A stretch of 64,000 bases of DNA from Paenibacillus sp. V4I3 (GTDB lineage: Bacteria > Bacillota > Bacilli > Paenibacillales > NBRC-103111): NCBI RefSeq assembly GCF_030817215.1, contig NZ_JAUSZA010000001.1, positions 6,050,501 through 6,114,500 of the forward strand, given 5' to 3'. A program made the translations under genes and the position numbers. Of this stretch, positions 17,732 through 25,431 are shown piece after piece. Positions within the stretch are counted from its first letter, which is position 1. Each line of letters starts with the position of its first letter. The notes beneath the pieces were generated by a model. It did not search any database. It worked only from the letters and a program-made list of their open reading frames with translations, and had not been told where the DNA came from.

Positions 17732-18853
17732 TTACTTCACTGTTCCCATAGCTCCTATGATTGTTTTCACGGAAACTTGAATGTCCGCTTTGGCCAGCGA
17801 TTCACCCCAATGATCTTCTACTTTCTTGAATTGGCTGTATTCATGCGCCTGAGCGTAGAACCCAAGCCCAATTGGATCAATTTTATCCGCCTGTATTTTC
17901 TTTATGAGGCTGTCGAACTGCTGTTGTACTTGATCTGTAATCTTATTTTCCAACTCTCTTCCACGACTTCGTACGTCGTAAGGGAACAATCGCTCTGTAA
18001 GTCCAACTCGCATGGTTATGTGTATATCGAACTGAAATTTGTCATGAAGAAAAGAAGTCTTGATTTTCGCCTTGATTTTATCGGCGTTTAAACTTAATTT
18101 GTCCGTATGGAACGGTCCGATCTTCATTTCACCAGGAATAGGAATGGTCAGGCTGATGGACTTCTTCGTATTGTTTTGCAATATTCGTAGTAGAATACTT
18201 TCCTGCATGTTCAGTGAATCAGCAAATTTTCCTTTATGATCCAGCAGTGTCGTGCCCGTCAACGCAACCTGTTCATCTATCACTCGAGCTTCAGAGATAA
18301 CGGGAGTTACGCCCTTCTCACGTATTTGCTGATGCAGCCCTTGTAAAGTCGTCTTGACCGTTTCCGATCTAATGTTCTTCGTTTCGACCATATCCCGCAG
18401 TAATAAAGGCAGCATCGGCTGGTCTTTCGGATTTAAGTAGATAATGTCAGAGAGAGGTCCATCGAAAGCAATGATCCTTGGAGTTAACGGATTTTTCGGA
18501 TCGCGAAACCAGACATCCGTTAGTCGGAACCAGTTTTCTTGCTGCAGGATTCGCTTAGAGACCAGTATGACTTGAATAGTTCTGCCTTGGAAAACGCCCG
18601 GTGTATAACTGTCCTGTTTTTCTCTTGATTGACGATTTGTCAGTGGTTTTACCCGAAGTTCACGCGTTTTCTTCTCGATATTTTTGATAAAATTAGGAGA
18701 TGTACTATACACAATGAACTCGTTTTTTTTATCGAGATCAAAGCCTATTAATAAGGGAAATGTAGCATCTTCCATATCTAACCTATCACTGCAGCCCGGA
18801 ATAATGACGAGAAACATGGCGATGAGCATACCGTGAAGCAGCCATTTTTTCAT
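17732..18853 (-). CDS. gerAC: Ger(x)C family spore germination lipoprotein, first copy
   Basis: A 373-residue GerAC-type lipoprotein. The ATG has GGAGGAAGCGCTT before it. The signal peptide ends in IPGC (Cys21) followed by SDRLDMEDA. The body shares long near-identical stretches with the other C protein, for example YLNPKDQP and HWGE near the end. It overlaps the upstream B subunit by four bases. It would be anchored in the spore inner membrane as part of the germinant receptor. Confidence 0.93.
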   Translation of the reverse strand: MKKWLLHGMLIAMFLVIIPGCSDRLDMEDATFPLLIGFDLDKKNEFIVYSTSPNFIKNIEKKTRELRVKPLTNRQSREKQDSYTPGVFQGRTIQVILVSKRILQQENWFRLTDVWFRDPKNPLTPRIIAFDGPLSDIIYLNPKDQPMLPLLLRDMVETKNIRSETVKTTLQGLHQQIREKGVTPVISEARVIDEQVALTGTTLLDHKGKFADSLNMQESILLRILQNNTKKSISLTIPIPGEMKIGPFHTDKLSLNADKIKAKIKTSFLHDKFQFDIHITMRVGLTERLFPYDVRSRGRELENKITDQVQQQFDSLIKKIQADKIDPIGLGFYAQAHEYSQFKKVEDHWGESLAKADIQVSVKTIIGAMGTVK

Positions 18854-19950
18854 AAGCGCTTCCTCCACTGAAAACGATCATGCATCCATAAATAAAGAAG
18901 TAAGCAACACGGAAAAACGTATTCAATTCCAAAACCAACCTGACTAAGAAAATCATTCATGCGATCGCTCTGATTAAAAGTTGGCATGAAGAAAAATGCA
19001 CCCACAGCAATGAATAACCATAATACCCGCAAATGATTGCGGTGATCCTGCTTTCCTAACAGCCAGCATGTGCAAAAAACACCCATGTACATAGCGGGTA
19101 TCCAAGCTAATGAAAAAATAAGCAAAAAAAACGCAATAAACAGCATTTCCATCCGTTCTAAAAATTTAAACTCGATGGATTCTAACATATTAATCACGGG
19201 TTGGTTGTACTTCTGAATTTCATCCGGGCTGTAATAGACAAAACAGATAATCGTAATGAACAAATACCCAAGCATGGTTAGGGTATCGGAGATCACAATA
19301 TCCCTAGAAGCCTTTAGTTTATTCTTCAAAAACGGATACAAAATAAACGTAGTTGCAAATCCAATATAAGAAAAGAACGTTGTAGGTACCGTTGAGAATA
19401 CGGGCTTCCATCCTTCCTTTAATACGGGAAGCATATTGAGCCAGTGTACGTCCTTGAGCAGAAGTAAATATACCAATGGAATCCACGAGGAGATCATAAA
19501 AACAAGTTCCGCATATCTGCCTAAGATGCGAAGTCCATTACGTGCAATCACATATGTGGGTATGAGCAATAAAAACATGACAATAGATGCCGAAGTTAGC
19601 GGCAAGAGCCATGACTTCGTGATCAAAACCGCTTGAACGAGCCCCGTGTATGCGTAATAAAAGAGATAAAGGGAAAATAAGATGGCAGCCACTCTGCCTG
19701 TCCAATTACCCAAATATCTTGTTAGCAGGTCAAACAATGTTCCTTCGGGATGCTTTTTCATTACCTGAATAACAATCAAGCTTGCTGCTACCGTAACAGC
19801 CCATCCGATGATGAGTGCGATCCAGCCATCCGTGCCTGCCTTTTCGGCTAACTTTCGCGGCATTGACAAAAAGAACACACTCACCTGAATGCCGCTATTA
19901 AGAAAAATATATTGCATAGAGGTGATCTCATTGAATGCATATTTCTTCAT
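18850..19950 (-). CDS. gerAB: GerAB-type spore germination permease, first copy
   Basis: A 366-residue protein with about ten transmembrane segments, the same length as its duplicate downstream. It overlaps the end of the A subunit by four bases and the start of the C subunit by four, so A-B-C form a tightly coupled unit. The order A, B1, C1, B2, C2 on the minus strand gives one A subunit the choice of two B-C partners. Confidence 0.95.
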   Translation of the reverse strand: MKKYAFNEITSMQYIFLNSGIQVSVFFLSMPRKLAEKAGTDGWIALIIGWAVTVAASLIVIQVMKKHPEGTLFDLLTRYLGNWTGRVAAILFSLYLFYYAYTGLVQAVLITKSWLLPLTSASIVMFLLLIPTYVIARNGLRILGRYAELVFMISSWIPLVYLLLLKDVHWLNMLPVLKEGWKPVFSTVPTTFFSYIGFATTFILYPFLKNKLKASRDIVISDTLTMLGYLFITIICFVYYSPDEIQKYNQPVINMLESIEFKFLERMEMLFIAFFLLIFSLAWIPAMYMGVFCTCWLLGKQDHRNHLRVLWLFIAVGAFFFMPTFNQSDRMNDFLSQVGFGIEYVFPCCLLLYLWMHDRFQWRKRL

Positions 19951-21485
19951 TTCCCATCACCTTTTGGACGATTTGATCCTTGCCTCTGCGATTGAGTCGC
20001 TCTTGTGCCTAGAGGTCGCTTGTCCATTTTCCAAAGAGGCAAACGTACAAACGTATCTTTCCAGTCAGCCAACCGGACCGGCGCAAAAGGGGTGCCGTAT
20101 GGTGTTCCAAGTGATTCGAGCGCAATCAGATGCCCGATCATCGTCATCAAACCAATAATGATGCCAACAATGCCGAACATAGAGGCAGCAATCATCATAC
20201 CGAAGCGGATAAGCCGGACGGCTGCGACCATATCATAGTTGGGCAGGATGAACGAGCAAATGGCTGTAAAAGCAACGACAATCACCATGATATTACTGAT
20301 GAGTCCCGCCTGTACGATCGCCTGCCCGATGACAATCCCCCCAACAATACCAATGGTTTGCCCAACTGGAGCAGGCAGGCGCACACCTGCTTCCCGCATC
20401 ATTTCTAATGTGACCTCCATGAGGATCGCTTCTACAAATGGCGGAAATGGTACTCTTCCCCTGAACTCACCAATCGTCAGAAGTAATTTAACGGGGATGA
20501 TCTCGAAATTATAGGAGATGACAGCAATATAGAATGCCGGCAAAAATACGGCGACAAAAAATGCCAAAATCCTCAGCAGCCGTATAAAAGTAGCAATCGA
20601 CCAGCGTGTGCTGTAGTCGTCGATGTTCTGAAAAAATGACATAAAGGCCGCTGGCGCAATCAATACGCTTGGCGAACGATCAACGACAACAGCGAATCTT
20701 CCTTGCAATATTTGTGATGCGGCAGCATCCGGTCTTTCCGTCGTAATAAATTGCGGGAATGGGGAAAATGGATTGTCCTCGATCAGCTCTGCCAACTCAC
20801 CGGTGTTGATGATAACATCAACATCTAGCTGCTCAATTCGGTCTTGCAGTTCTTTCAGCACCTCAGGATGCGCGACATCTGCCAAATATAGGATAGAAAC
20901 TAAACTGTTCGCTCTTCGTCCAACCGTCAGCTCGATAATTTTCAATTCACGGTTTTGAATGTAGCGTCGGATTAAAGCAATATTCTGACTGCCCGTTTCA
21001 ACAAAGCCTTGATGTGCTCCTTTTAAAGAAGCCTCCATCTGTGGATCTTCAATCGCCCGCTGCGGCCAACCTTGTGTTCCTAAGGCGGAGACTTCTGCTC
21101 GTCCGTTAACAAAAAGTATACTAAATCCTTGAAAGATGGCAGTCTCGACAAGCGGCCACGTGTACAAGGTTTGAACTCGGCCTACATTTACCGATATATC
21201 GTCAACTGCATCACCGCTTCCCGCTTCAAATTGCAACGGGCGAAGCACATTATTATTAATCGCATTCATATCTACAAGTCCACATAAATAGACTAGCGCT
21301 GCTTGCTGCCCAGACTGTTTGATGATAAAATGCCGCACTACCAGATCGGGAGTTTGATTGAACTGGCTATGTAAATAAGTCATGTTTTGTACTAATGACG
21401 TGCTTATGGTATCGTTTGGCTGCTGATTAATTTGCTCTGGAACCGAACGATACTTCTTCCTTCCGAACCAGTTTGAAAATAGCAT
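19947..21485 (-). CDS. gerAA: GerAA-type spore germination receptor subunit A
   Basis: A 512-residue GerA protein. The first 270 residues are soluble and include the family stretch VIINTGELAELIEDNPFSPFPQ near residue 230 and QGRFAVVVDRSPSVLIAPAAF near 265. Four to five membrane segments follow in the second half, with the conserved PVGQTIGIVGGIVIGQAIVQAG near 375. The C-terminal tail is basic. It is the first gene of the receptor operon. A possible forespore-type promoter lies upstream. The ribosome binding site (GGTGAAG) is weak compared with the other genes. Confidence 0.95.
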   Translation of the reverse strand: MLFSNWFGRKKYRSVPEQINQQPNDTISTSLVQNMTYLHSQFNQTPDLVVRHFIIKQSGQQAALVYLCGLVDMNAINNNVLRPLQFEAGSGDAVDDISVNVGRVQTLYTWPLVETAIFQGFSILFVNGRAEVSALGTQGWPQRAIEDPQMEASLKGAHQGFVETGSQNIALIRRYIQNRELKIIELTVGRRANSLVSILYLADVAHPEVLKELQDRIEQLDVDVIINTGELAELIEDNPFSPFPQFITTERPDAAASQILQGRFAVVVDRSPSVLIAPAAFMSFFQNIDDYSTRWSIATFIRLLRILAFFVAVFLPAFYIAVISYNFEIIPVKLLLTIGEFRGRVPFPPFVEAILMEVTLEMMREAGVRLPAPVGQTIGIVGGIVIGQAIVQAGLISNIMVIVVAFTAICSFILPNYDMVAAVRLIRFGMMIAASMFGIVGIIIGLMTMIGHLIALESLGTPYGTPFAPVRLADWKDTFVRLPLWKMDKRPLGTRATQSQRQGSNRPKGDGK

Positions 21486-21518
21486 CGATCTTCACCACGC
21501 TCATCCATATTCTTTCTT

Positions 21519-21549
21519 TTATTATCCAAGATTTTGGAAATTTTATTCA
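21519..21549 (-). promoter_or_regulatory. Candidate SigG-type promoter of the germination operon
   Basis: On the minus strand TGAATA (21544-21549) and GATAATAA (21519-21526) are 17 bases apart. This is close to the forespore sigma-G pattern, except that the -10 begins with G instead of C. The position, 34 bases before the gerAA start, and the function fit. Consensus match only. Confidence 0.4.
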
Positions 21550-21617
21550 TGACTACGACCATGCGAGCTGGATCTCGAGAAGTAACAGGTCGTTACCATT
21601 GCAAAATATATAGCAAT

Positions 21618-21653
21618 AAAAAAAAGCAGCCACCGCTAATCGGTGTGCTGCTT
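21618..21653 (-). terminator. Terminator of the luciferase-like oxidoreductase gene
   Basis: The arms AAGCAGC...CACCG and CGGTG...GCTGCTT are followed on the minus strand by a T-run. It lies 52 bases after the gene. Confidence 0.82.
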
Positions 21654-21704
21654 CTGATTTACAAGATTGAGCCTATTCCATACTTCCACACTATACGCTA
21701 ACTT

Positions 21705-22712
21705 TTACCCTTGCAGCTCAAACGCCTTGGCTAACAAACGATAAGAATGAATGCGCGCATCCACATTATGAATCGGAGAAACGACCATAATCTCGTCAGC
21801 TTTATAAGCTTCGTTCAGCTTGAGAATCTCCGCTTTTACTTGCTGAGGAGTACCCACAATACGCTTGTGTTGGCGACCTCGTATTAGGGCCAAATCAGCT
21901 TCTGTATACGGATAATTCATAGCCGTTTCAACGGAAGGGAATGAGGGCAACAGCGTGCCGCGGCCAAGGGAGAGGAAGAACAAATCCGTACTTGTCGCCA
22001 GTCGATGCGCCTCTTCTTCCGTATCGGCACAGACAACTAAAACCGCTGCAAGCGAATGTGGCTTATCGTTCAAAATAGACGGTTTGAATTCCTCGCGATA
22101 AATCTGCAGCGCTTGTTCACAATCGGCATTGCCAAAAAACTGTGCAAAACCAAATGCTGCTCCTTGTTTAGCAGCAATGCTGGCACTGTCATAGGAAGAA
22201 CCGAGCAGCCAAATTTCCGGTGCTGTCGGAATAATTGGAGACGCGTGCAGCGCAGCAAAGCGATGGTTCGCAGGCAGCGAATCATATAAATACCCAGTCA
22301 AGTCAGCAACTTGCTGCGGGTATTGATCTACGCTCGTGTATTTCCCCTCTTGCAGCGCTCGCGTTGAGATTGGCATGCCGCCTGGCGCACGTCCAAGACC
22401 AACGTCAATCCTTCCCGGATGCAGCGCCTCCAACAAACGGAAATTTTCTGCTACTTTGTATGCACTGTAATGCGGCATCATGATACCGCCTGACCCTAAG
22501 CGGATCCGATTCGTTTTTGCAGCTAAATGAGCGATAAGTACTTCTGGGCTTGAGTGAGCAAGCGCCTCAGAAGCATGATGTTCCGACACCCAGTAACGCG
22601 TATAGCCAAGTTTATCTGCATCTTGCGCCAGCTCGGTCGTTTCAACCAGCGTTTGCGCGGCGTTGCGACCTTCTCCTATTTGTGATTGGTCCAAAATCCC
22701 CAATTTTAACAT
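21705..22712 (-). CDS. LLM class flavin-dependent oxidoreductase
   Basis: A 335-residue protein of the bacterial luciferase-like monooxygenase family, group with short MsnO8/YtmO-type proteins. Typical features are LGILDQSQI at the start, YWVSEHH near residue 41, IRLGSGGIMMPHY near 72 and IDVGLGRAPGG near 101. Such enzymes use FMNH2 supplied by a separate reductase. The substrate cannot be told. It has a very strong AAAAGGAGGTGATC site and appears to be transcribed alone. Confidence 0.92.
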   Translation of the reverse strand: MLKLGILDQSQIGEGRNAAQTLVETTELAQDADKLGYTRYWVSEHHASEALAHSSPEVLIAHLAAKTNRIRLGSGGIMMPHYSAYKVAENFRLLEALHPGRIDVGLGRAPGGMPISTRALQEGKYTSVDQYPQQVADLTGYLYDSLPANHRFAALHASPIIPTAPEIWLLGSSYDSASIAAKQGAAFGFAQFFGNADCEQALQIYREEFKPSILNDKPHSLAAVLVVCADTEEEAHRLATSTDLFFLSLGRGTLLPSFPSVETAMNYPYTEADLALIRGRQHKRIVGTPQQVKAEILKLNEAYKADEIMVVSPIHNVDARIHSYRLLAKAFELQG

Positions 22713-22759
22713 GCACGATCACCTCCTTTTAACTGTAACATATTTAAGCACAGAATAGC

Positions 22760-22790
22760 AAAAAACAGTCAGAATGACTCCCGACTGTCT
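22760..22790 (-). terminator. Terminator after the GNAT gene
   Basis: The stem ACAGTC/GACTGT is followed on the minus strand by TTTTTTGC. It ends the HPr-like/chimera/GNAT operon. Confidence 0.75.
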
Positions 22791-22802
22791 TTAAGCATCT
22801 AC

Positions 22803-23300
22803 TTATTGGGCAAGTTGAACTTGCTGAAATAAAGTCTTTTTCAGAAAAACCAGCGTATCCGTTTCTCCTAGCGGCCTTTCGTGAAAGGCTTGATAGCCTT
22901 TACGTTCATACATCGGAAGTAGCCAAGGATGATTCTTCGACGTTGCAAGGACAACACCGGATGACAACAAGGTGTCTCTAACGATGACCTCTTCCACATA
23001 AGTCAGAACCCGATTGCCGACACCTTGATTTTTGAATTCAGGTAAGACAGCAAACCAATACAAAAAAGGCAGCTCGGTCAGTTCCGGCAAATTTTTCAAT
23101 AAAATGGTGGCTGCAATAGAGCCGTCAATTTCCAAGACATAGCTTGTAAGTTCTAAAAGGTTCTCCCGAATCAAGTCGATATCCCCATTCGCGGCTCTAA
23201 ATGTAATACCTAATTCACGAATCGACTCATAGGCGCCATCAATGACTTTGAATTGTTCTTCTGCATCTTCGATCGTCGCCAACCGATAAATCTCACTCAT
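22803..23300 (-). CDS. GNAT family N-acetyltransferase
   Basis: A 165-residue GNAT protein from the ATG that has AGGAAGGTGA before it; an ATG 22 codons upstream lies inside the preceding gene. The acetyl-CoA motif reads FAVLPEFKNQGVGNRVLTYVEE (about 88-109), with Q/G-x-G-x-G/A partly kept as NQGVGN. The end MYERKGYQAF is also typical. It lies 13 bases after the LysR/oxidase chimera, in the same operon. The acetyl acceptor is unknown. Confidence 0.9.
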   Translation of the reverse strand: MSEIYRLATIEDAEEQFKVIDGAYESIRELGITFRAANGDIDLIRENLLELTSYVLEIDGSIAATILLKNLPELTELPFLYWFAVLPEFKNQGVGNRVLTYVEEVIVRDTLLSSGVVLATSKNHPWLLPMYERKGYQAFHERPLGETDTLVFLKKTLFQQVQLAQ

Positions 23301-23313
23301 ATAGGTCACCTTC

Positions 23314-24048
23314 CTAGTTGATATGGGCTTCAAGGTTTGTTCTGGCAGAGAATCTGGATAAGGCAAAAGGAGAGATATCTTGCTCGGTTATGCCTTCCCT
23401 TGAAAGATCTGATAATATCTCACCAACTACGCTTGCGAACTTAAAGCCATGGCCTGAGAAACCGCCAGCCACTAGGACATGAGCATGTTCCGGATGGCGA
23501 TCTATAATAAAATGTTCATCAGGAGTTAGTTCGTATTTACAAACGGCTCCCCAAAGGCGAATCGGATCTTCATAAAACCCCGCACAATCAACATGCAGAT
23601 GCGTCACATTTCGCACAAATCCGATATCTAATTCTTTATTCAGCAGCTTCTCCAGAATCGTTTCGGTGGGAGCTGTCGTTAATTTAATTTGCAGGTTACG
23701 GTACTTCTTTTTGATGATGGGGAGAATGTCAGGAATGACATAATTGGAGACAGAAACCGTGCACCCTATTCTTAGTTCATTAGGAGTTGTGTTTAAATTC
23801 TGATGCTGTTGTTTTCCCTTCTTATAAGTTTGAAGGATTTGCTGAGCATAAGGTAGGAACTGCTTCCCTTTCTCTGTCAGCGTAAAATTCCTCCCTTCTC
23901 GATCAAACTGCAATGTATTCAGTTTTCGTTCTAACGATTGAATTCGGGCCGTCACGGATGGCTGAGATAAGAACAATGCATCCGCTGCCTTGTTGAAACT
24001 ATTGAAATGTATGACATAGACGAAAGCTTCAATATTTTCAATATTCAT
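23314..24048 (-). pseudogene. Chimera: LysR-type regulator N-terminus joined to sarcosine oxidase C-terminus
   Basis: A 244-residue open frame made of two unrelated parts. Residues 1-164 are a LysR regulator: winged helix at 1-60 (FNKAADALFLSQPSVTARIQSLE) and the beginning of the effector domain. From about residue 166 the frame is the end of a monomeric sarcosine oxidase/MTOX-type flavoenzyme: Cys170, in the place of the covalent-FAD cysteine, then TPDEHFIIDRHPEH and AGGFSGHGFKFASVVGE. The last third of LysR and about the first 300 residues of the oxidase are missing. The junction near 23553 most simply comes from an in-frame deletion. Neither half should keep its normal activity, though the DNA-binding part might. 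It lies between an HPr-like gene and a GNAT gene. Confidence 0.85.
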
Positions 24049-24080
24049 GACAATAAACTTCCTCTCTAACTTGCAAGCGA

Positions 24081-24374
24081 CTAGGAACTATGCGAAAAGG
24101 CCTTTTGTATACTGTGATCCGCGCTTTGTAAGTACACAGACACTTTTTCAAATGCTTCCTGAGCATCAACGCCATCTAATTGCAGCACAATAACTGACTG
24201 ATTGCCCAGTGATAGACTGAGGGAAACAATGCCCAGTAAACCCTTTGTATTCAGCATTTTTCCGCTTACACCCACATAAATATTGCACGAATACCGATTA
24301 GCTATGGTCACAAAATCCAACACAAGATCAATCGTCCAAGGTTTGTTCCTCGCAAAAGTCCATTCAATTTTCAT
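24081..24374 (-). CDS. HPr-like protein lacking both phosphorylation sites
   Basis: A 97-residue protein with an AGGAGG site 7 bases before the ATG. The second half, KMLNTKGLLGIVSLSLSLG and DGVDAQEAFEKVSVYL, aligns without gaps to HPr (NGKxVNxKSIMGVMSLG). At the aligned place of the PTS histidine (HPr His15) there is Thr14, in KPWTIDL in place of GIHARPA, and the regulatory Ser46 is Gly45. It therefore cannot take part in PTS phosphotransfer or HPr kinase signalling in the normal way, and may have kept only the fold for binding a partner. It is first in an operon with the LysR chimera and GNAT gene. Confidence 0.8.
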   Translation of the reverse strand: MKIEWTFARNKPWTIDLVLDFVTIANRYSCNIYVGVSGKMLNTKGLLGIVSLSLSLGNQSVIVLQLDGVDAQEAFEKVSVYLQSADHSIQKAFSHSS

Positions 24375-24447
24375 ACCTATTCCTCCTAGATAGTGTTATA
24401 AAATAACTTGCATCGTAAGCTATAGATAGCATTTGGTGATTATGAAT

Positions 24448-24490
24448 GAAAAAAGGAGACGCATTCATCCCTTAGGGACGAAGCATCTCC
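24448..24490 (-). terminator. Leader terminator upstream of the HPr-like gene
   Basis: The long stem GGAGATGC...GTCCC/GGGA...GCGTCTCC (24455-24490) is followed on the minus strand by TTTTTTC. It lies between a strong promoter and the HPr-like start, so it ends a short RNA of about 83 bases or acts as an attenuator. The 416-base gap 24375-24791 holds this, the promoter and nothing else that I recognise. Confidence 0.75.
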
Positions 24491-24537
24491 AGCTGTCTGG
24501 TCGATCCATATAATTCCGATAAAATTACTTGTATTAA

Positions 24538-24567
24538 ATTATAGTGAATCGAACTAGATTCTGTCAA
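24538..24567 (-). promoter_or_regulatory. Strong SigA-type promoter of the HPr-like operon
   Basis: On the minus strand a perfect TTGACA (24562-24567) and a perfect TATAAT (24538-24543) are separated by 18 bases. Transcription should begin near 24530 and meets the leader terminator after about 40 bases. Confidence 0.8.
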
Positions 24568-24791
24568 CGTTTAAAATTGAAATACCTAACATACATGTAA
24601 ATGGTATTTCCGGCTAAGCGGAAACCTGTGTAGAGAACATTTCACGCCGTATGGGCAACAGAAAAGAAGCAATTAACCATATTTACATGAAATTAGTCAG
24701 GAATAGACAATTTCTATCAATTTACACCTCTACCAAAATTACTCGTTTGATGATAGTTTAAGATATACATCAAAGCGAGGGAGAGATCAGA

Positions 24792-24986
24792 ATGAGAACC
24801 ATTTATGAGAATTACCGAGGCTTTAAAATTAGCAAACAAGAAAGCACCTATAATGCGATTTCTTCAGATCATATTATTTTTAGCCGTTGGCAGCTAAGCC
24901 AAGTTCTAGATACGGTCGATAATTATGTGGAAATTACGGATAACAACTCGAGTGAGGACGCGGAGTCCGGAATGCCGCAAAATTAA
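24792..24986 (+). CDS. Small hypothetical protein (64 residues)
   Basis: A GGGAGAG site lies just upstream of the ATG. The protein starts MRTIYENYRGFKISK and ends in an acidic tail (SSEDAESGMPQN). No membrane segment, signal peptide or known motif is visible. The central HIIFSRWQLSQVLDTVDNYVE could form a helix. It is probably a real small gene because of its ribosome binding site and isolated position, but the family is not recognised. Confidence 0.55.
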   Translation: MRTIYENYRGFKISKQESTYNAISSDHIIFSRWQLSQVLDTVDNYVEITDNNSSEDAESGMPQN

Positions 24987-25120
24987 TCGTATATATGTTG
25001 AATTAAGAAATGTTCGTTAACCTAATTTCTCCGATTTACCAGGCTACTTTCCGTTAAAATAGTGGAGTGTTGTTCCCTGAAGTAGGTGAAGGTCAATGCT
25101 TCCTTCATCTATGGACCTAG

Positions 25121-25304
25121 TTGTTGTAATTTGTACAACATTACACTAACGAATTCGCGTTTTCCTTGTTAATGTTGCAGAAAATACAACACTTCCTCCC
25201 AAAAACGGCTATATAGCATAATATCAGTCAGAATTGTTGTACTACCTACAACTTCGACGACTTGCTGATAAGAAATCAACGAAATTGTTGTACGCGGTAC
25301 AACA
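25121..25304 (+). repeat. Four-hairpin dispersed repeat, copy B
   Basis: The four units lie at 25121-25140, 25172-25191, 25234-25253 and 25285-25304, with spacers of 31, 42 and 31 bases. It has the same orientation as copy A. The last spacer (AAGAAATCAACGAAA) is nearly the same as in copy C (AAGAAACTAACGAAA). It lies between the convergent small gene and the isomerase gene; nothing else is seen in the 445-base gap apart from the terminator at 25364. Confidence 0.9.
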
Positions 25305-25363
25305 TAGCATGTTTATCAGGAGTGAAGAGACGAAGATCAAGTATCAAACTTGATGCTTGATTT

Positions 25364-25391
25364 AAAAAGTCCGCCAATGGCAGGCTTTTTA
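25364..25391. terminator. Terminator after the isomerase gene
   Basis: The arms AAAAAG...CCGCC and GGCAGG...CTTTTT make a short hairpin with T-runs on both strands, 41 bases after the minus-strand isomerase gene. Confidence 0.6.
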
Positions 25392-25431
25392 AGCTTTAAC
25401 AGCTTCAACAACTTTAACAGCAATAACAGCT

